Part shown: piece by piece, positions 58,877 to 64,000 of the stretch | How positions within the stretch are numbered: the stretch's first letter is position 1 | How the letters are laid out: each line of letters opens with the position of its first letter | DNA from: Cercis canadensis | Taxonomy: Eukaryota; Streptophyta; Magnoliopsida; Fabales; Fabaceae | NCBI GenBank assembly: GCA_003255065.1 | Contig: QAOA01008487.1 | Coordinates: forward strand, 312,988 to 376,987 | Direction: 5' to 3' | DNA length: 64,000 nucleotides | Notes under the pieces: generated by a model | The model's input: the letters and a program-made list of their open reading frames with translations, nothing else | Told to the model about the DNA's origin: nothing | Database searches by the model: none | Made by a program: the position numbers and the translations under genes

Positions 58877-60542
58877 CTAAACATCTGGAGAATCATCTCC
58901 TAAGTTCTCATCGTCCTCGTCATCTTCATTAATAGTTGGAGGTCGTAATGACGTAGTAGGTGCAGGCTCTGAGTTGTTAGGTCGATAATGCATGCCTCCA
59001 GTGAATTGCTCAAAATATTCTTTCAGTGTAGCCAATTCACTCTCAAGTTGGGAGACTCGTAGATAGGACTGTCTTTGGGACTGCAACTCGGACCGTTGAG
59101 TGTTCAACTCCGCCTCAAGTTGTGCAACCTGGTCACCATGAGTACGTTGCTGTTCCTCCAATTGGGTCTCAAGAACTGTAATACGCTGCTGCATCTGAGT
59201 AAGGTCATCAGTGTTGGGCGCAGTAGTGGCAGACTGAGACTCGGACCCGGATGAAGAATAGAATGCTACTTCGGATCCAAATCCATAAGCTCTACCTCTC
59301 TTATTTTTTCCCCCAGTCGCCTGGAAAAAGAGGGCAGAGTCATCAACAGATGATCCTGAGACTGCAACATCCTCCTTTAACTTCTCAAAAGAACTCTGCA
59401 TATAATTTTCAAAAGAACACAAAGCAAAAGTAATTAGTGAGAATACATTAATTTTGCTAGAAGCATGTTATAATTAGAGATACTTACATAAGTCATTGCT
59501 GCTCTGGGTGTTGACCACTGGTTCGTCTCATCATTATGGTTTAACTTATGAAAAACCTCTGGGATGGTAGCCTCTCTCCCTAGCTCTCGTGTCTGAAACA
59601 TATAATAAATTTATGTTAGTTATCAGTGATAAATTAAGACATACTTATAAAAATTTTGTTATCAGTAAATAAAACTTACATATCGCCTTTTATGCTCTGA
59701 CACAGAAATGGAGCCACCCCGGTTCAGACATCCTCCCTCACTAGCTGATCGATTCTTCTTGTTTCGCTCTGACTTATCCTTGAACTCAGGGTCAGTCCTC
59801 CACTTAACCCATAGTGCGTCAAGGACTTCCTTGGACATCCACTTTCCCTTCGACTTGCGAGCACGAATAGAGGCTAAGTTTGCTCGGACCGTGTCAGCAC
59901 ACTTAGCCCCCCAGATCCGCCTAATAGCAACATCATGTTGCGGATCCCACCTACAATATTTCTAAACCAATAAAAGTGAGAAATTAGTGAGAATACTAGT
60001 TGAACATAATTGACAAACATAATGTGTAAAGTAAATAATATAATTTAATTATTTTTTACCTGAAATTCGACCCACCACAGATCTCTCACTTCTTGGGGAA
60101 TGTCCTTCCAACCCGTCCATGGTTGTTCATACTTGGTTTTCATGACGGAAGAAATGACACCAACCGTGGCAGTGGATGGTATAAACCTATACAATAGAAA
60201 TTAGAATATTTATTATATATATAACATGTATGAAAATAGTACTAAAATTTACAACAATAAAACATAGAAACTATAGATATCATACTCTTTCCCATTTGGT
60301 CGAACCAACATCCTACTATCAGTCGATCCACACGCCGCCGCAGTGGAGGCAGCAGCAGAAGAACCTTGAGTCGATGGTGCATGTAATGGATGTAGAGGGG
60401 TGGATTCAATGGGAGTAGGAGACGGTGTATGGTCAATTTCCATGTCAGGGGGTGCAGAATAAGTCTGTAATGGAGCAGAAACTCTCCCTCTGCCTCTGCC
60501 TCGAGAGAATAAACCACGACCACGTGTGTCTGTCCCTGACAT
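58877..60542 (-). CDS. CACTA second protein (Ptta/En-Spm family), intact five-exon gene
   Basis: Exons 60542-60286, 60186-60060, 59961-59680, 59592-59488 and 59395-58877 total 1290 bp, giving a 429-residue protein without stops. All introns have GT-AG ends. The N-terminus has an Arg/Gly-rich GRGLFSRGRGRGR, then Pro/Ser-rich sequence. Residues about 86-220 hold FIPSTATVGVISSVMK and KYCRWDPQHDVAIRRIWGAK, typical of PF03004 'plant transposase (Ptta/En/Spm)'. The C-terminal half has a coiled coil (MQQRITVLETQLEEQQ, then LRVSQLESELATLKEYFEQF) and an acidic end (DEDDENLGDDSPDV). By analogy with TNPA it probably binds the subterminal repeats and assists the TNP2 transposase. It lies downstream of TNP2 on the same strand. 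Confidence 0.85.
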
Positions 60543-60646
60543 CTGTGAATAAAAAAAAATCTTAAATTAGAAGTGAGACATTAAATAAGAAATACATTCA
60601 CAAAATAATATAAAGACATAACTCAACCATAAATTAACCTTAACAA

Positions 60647-63600
60647 TTAATCACTTTCAACTAAGTAATCATTAGGGAATTCTTCCTCAGTTTCAGGGTC
60701 CTCGCTATCAAATGATTCTTCGTCTTCTGCACCATGGTCTCCTACCTCCTCATCTGCTTCAACATGTGCATTAATTGTAATGTTCCTTAAATCTTCGCCC
60801 ATATCATTAACATCTCTTAAATTATCTGCAATTTGGTCGTGAGAAGAGACTTCAATGAATTGGAAAGTTCTATCATCTTGAAATGGAGCATCCCGTAATT
60901 CAATTGTGCGCCTTGATTTTGTCTTAATCACCACAAACCAATCTCTCTTGTTAGGATTTGGGTATGGAGAGGGTGTAAAATATACTTGCTCCGCTTGTTG
61001 AGCAAATATAAATGTATCCTTACCATTGTATCTCCTATTCGATTTAACCTCAATAATCCCATACTTAGGACAAATTCTTGTACCCATGGGCGAAGGATCA
61101 AACCATTTACAATTGAAAAGTGTCAGTCGCTTAATAGGAATTCCAGGATACTCTATCTCAATCATCTCTTTCACAATTCCATGATATAAAACATTTGTTC
61201 CATGAAGACCTACTGCAGAATTATTCGACTTTCGATTCTGTGCCCAAATAGATGTGTGAAAAGAATAACCGTTGACAAAATAAATTGGAAATGTCTGCAC
61301 TACTCTTAAAGGCCCCCAAGCTAAATTGTACAGAAATTGATCTGCGATGTTATTATCTGGATTGTGCACCTATTAACCATTCATAAAGATTGTGTTATAT
61401 CAACAGACATGTTATAATAGATAATAATCACAACTTGATTATGTAATTGTGGAAAACACTTACATAGTTTTTGAACCAAAGCACAAAATTTGATTCTATT
61501 TGTTTATCAACTTCAATGGAGCCAAGATTAGTAATAGTTGATGTCAATGACTCAACATAAATGCTGCAATGATCATTATATGCTATTCAGCCCGAAGGTA
61601 TAGAAAGTTAAAAAAATTTGAATATCATATGAAAAATATTACTTACTTCAGGAATGGTTGAACTGCAGGACAATTTAAAAGAACATATAGAGATATTGCG
61701 GCTACTTCATTCTTTAGAAGATAACGAGTTGTACCCGCCCCTTCACGTCGGCCAGGATAGTTAAAGATAGATAGTGGAGGATGCACAGATGACTCTCCAC
61801 CATCATCATTTCGAGGCACTCTTCTATTTTTAGAATGGACATGAGACTCAAAATAATATGAACAAAATGTAGAAGTCTCCTCAAGCATGTAAGCTTCGCA
61901 AATAAAACCTTCTACATGAGCTTTATTTTTCACTTTTTTCTTGAGATGGTGTAGAAACCTATATAAAATCGAAATATTGCCAAGTTATTATAATAAATAC
62001 AAATGACAAAGCACTCAAATGTAATTAATTTTCAAAGGATAGATTTAGACCTCTCAAATGGATACATCCACCGATATTGTACAGGTCCACCAACTCGTGC
62101 TTCATACACTAAGTGTATTGGTAAGTGCTCCATGACGTCAAAGAATGCAGGAGGGAATATCTTCTCTAATTTACACAAGATAAATGGAATATTCTTATCC
62201 ATCATGTCAAGTCTACTTTCTTCTAGTGTTGGACGACATAAGTCTCGAAAGAAATAACTCAATTCAGTTAAAGATTCCCATATAGGAGTAGGCAAACAAC
62301 TAAATGCAATTGGAAGCAATCTCTCCATGAAGACATGACAATCATGACTCTTCATATGCTGCAAAGTGCAACTTTTCATATCAACACATCTCCCCAAGTT
62401 GGATGCATATCCATCTGGAAGCCGCAGATCCTGTACCCACTCACATATTGCTCTTTTCTGATCCATATTCAAAGTGTATTGCGCTTTTGGTTTGATAAAT
62501 TTTCCATTGCCTCTGTCTTCCAATTCCAAGGCCTTTCGTCTACAATACAAACTGAGATCCATTCTTGCCTTTACATTATCCTTAGTTTTACCTTTAACAT
62601 CCATGACTGTGTTGTAAATATTTTTGAAGACATTACTCTCTGTATGCATGACATCTACATTGTGCGGGTTTAACAAGTCACACAAATACGGCAAATCCCA
62701 AAAGATATTACGTTTAGTCCAATTATGACTCTCCCTGTAACCAAGTAAATGATATTTTCCTCCAGTATCAGTTATCTTAGGAAATTGATAAACTTGTTCA
62801 AATAAGAGATCTCCTGAGAATCGCAGAGGCGGATGACCCAATTCAATGAAACCTTTTAAGAAATTTTTCTTATTCTTACAAAAAGAATGATCCATAGGCA
62901 AGAACTGTCGATGACAATCAAAGTAACAAACCTTTCGAGCATTTTTAGCATAAAATGCTTTGGAACCTTGCATACAAATTGGACAACTTAAATGACCTGC
63001 TGTTTGCCAACCTGATAACATGCCATAAGCAGGGAAGTCATTGATTGTCCACATCAAAGCAGCCTTCAAGCAAAAATTTTGTTTCTTAGAAATGTCATAT
63101 GTTGGCACACCATCATCCCATAACAGTTTCAGATCATCAATCAAAGGCTGTAGGTACACATCTATCTTACTTTTTGGATTATGTGGGTCAGGAATTATTA
63201 TTGTTAGAAACATGTACTCTCTCTTCATACACATTCTAGGAGGAAGATTGTACAGAGTTAAGATTACAGGCCAACAAGAGTATATACTAGAGTTCATATT
63301 GAAAGGACTGAAACCATCGGAACACAAACTTAATCTCACATTTCTTGGTTCTGATGCAAACTCTGGATGAGTTATATTGAAATGCTTCCAGGCTTCCCCA
63401 TCTGAAGGGTGTGACAACACTCCTTCCTCACGTGGATTTTCATGATGCCATCTCATATATTTTGCAGTTGTATTAGAGGCAAACAATCTTTGTAATCGGG
63501 GAATTATCGGTAAATACCACATTTGTTTTTTCAGAATCTACTTTTTTCAACTATTTTTACTTCCTCTATCCACAAAACGGGTTTCACCACAAAATTTACA

Positions 63601-64000
63601 TTCTCTATTTACTTCGCCATCACCATAATACAACATACATCCGGATGGACAACAATCTATTTTCTTATAACCACACCCAAGTTGAGACACTAACTTCTTA
63701 GCCTGATAAAAATTATCAGGCATTCGATGACCCACAGGCAATACCTCTTTTATCAATGTGATTATCTCATCAGTACACGCATGAGGCATATTGTAATCAG
63801 ACTTAATGCTCAACAGTCTAACTGCAATTGATAATACGGAATGACTCTCACATCCATCCCACAAAGGAGACTGTGCAGCACATAGCATCTCATAAAACTT
63901 CGCGGATTCAGAATTAGGTTCCTCTGGTTCAGGGTTAGAATAGAAACTAGAGCCCCCAGCATCAATAACCATTCGCTCATATAGATTCAAATCATCTGAA
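60647..64000 (-). pseudogene. CACTA element 3 TNP2-type transposase, two stops, partial
   Basis: Exons from beyond 64000 to 62051, then 61958-61647, 61563-61464 and 61369-60647, with GT-AG introns that keep frame (...MYPFER|FLHHLKKKV..., ...PFL|NIYVESL..., ...FKNY|VHNPDNN...). Transposase_21 is complete (LCSDGFSPFNMNSSIY; CPICMQGSKAFY; NVDVMHTESNVFKNI). DUF4218 spans exons 1-2 (GRCVDMKSCTLQHMKSHDCH). DUF4216 is in exon 4 (FNCKWFDPSPMGTRI), with an acidic C-terminus. The only disruptions I see are TGA and TAG in the linker near 63535-63548 (element 2 reads SRKKEIPKKQ there). The N-terminal zinc domain lies outside the window. Confidence 0.88.

Larger units (their letters stand above)
58057..64000 (-). 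mobile_element. CACTA element 3, continues past the window
   Basis: Terminus CACTACAAGACTTTTGCAG at 58057, subterminal repeats to about 58630, second gene 58877-60542 (intact) and TNP2-type transposase 60647 to beyond 64000. The transposase is open in all visible exons except for two stops near 63535-63548. This is the best-preserved of the three copies. Confidence 0.92.

Noticed and set aside
59708-59965. Plus-strand frames repeated in all three CACTA copies (also 38533-38790, 49193-49450)
   Set aside because: They are antisense to exon 3 of the second gene. Their conservation follows from the minus-strand coding exon.
1-64000. A complete host gene, tRNA, rRNA or bacterial-type defence system
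   Set aside because: On both strands I find only transposable-element coding, its relics and one isolated malic enzyme exon.

Overview
This window is AT-rich nuclear DNA from a flowering plant, most likely a eudicot. It is a transposable-element-dominated region. The evidence is plant-specific element coding: Tat- and Athila-type Ty3/gypsy, Ty1/copia, CACTA (TNP2 plus a Ptta/En-Spm-type second protein), a plant mobile domain relic and a 'putative plant transposon protein' relic. The species cannot be named from the sequence. I found no complete ordinary host gene, no tRNA or rRNA gene and no CRISPR. The only host-derived coding piece I recognise is the first exon of a mitochondrial NAD-malic enzyme (30108-30290, minus), stranded among repeats.

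Layout. 1-2098 is non-coding. 2099-8360 is an old minus-strand copia element (LTR 2099-2383, RNase H/RT pieces 2384-3215 and 8259-8358) split by a younger plus-strand copia element (3216-8253, 5-bp target duplication CCATA). The younger copia carries a 550-bp Mutator-type MITE (5710-6259, 9-bp target duplication) and has lost RT-RNase H. 8797-9154 is a tandem repeat, and about 9594-10990 is a plant mobile domain pseudogene. From 11039 to about 30850 lies a dismembered minus-strand Tat-like gypsy element: 3' LTR 11039-13545, a 40-bp repeat array, integrase about 15150-17235, RT/RNase H 26587-29110 and a protease end at 30648-30850. It is interrupted by a plus-strand gag-only gypsy-type element (LTR 17236-19619, gag 20727-22499, 40-bp repeats, LTR-like end from 25717) and by a solo LTR (27311-28441). 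30850-31927 is a copia PR-INT piece running into a gap (31928-32445). After it come an LTR end, a plant transposon ORF relic (to 33742) and a 1.4-kb tandem duplication with gypsy LTR remnants (34172-36763).

36764-64000 is dominated by three closely related CACTA elements in the same orientation (genes on the minus strand). Element 1 is 36764 to at least 43782. Element 2 is about 47961 to the gap at 53748. Element 3 runs from 58057 past the window end. Each carries a four-exon TNP2-type transposase and a five-exon second gene, next to subterminal repeats built on TTCCAACGG/CCGTTGGAA. Every TNP2 copy has visible stop codons. The second gene of element 3 splices into an intact 429-residue frame. 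Between elements 2 and 3 lie an Athila-type gag-protease (53982-56160) with a long LTR (about 56173-57440) and a gypsy protease fragment (57441-57980).

Assembly caution: single Ns at 16174, 18231, 22749, 23289, 29994 and 34171 look like contig joins. At 16174 and 23289 the sequence on both sides is the same, so the 1.1-kb and 383-bp 'duplications' there are probably unmerged overlaps rather than biology.
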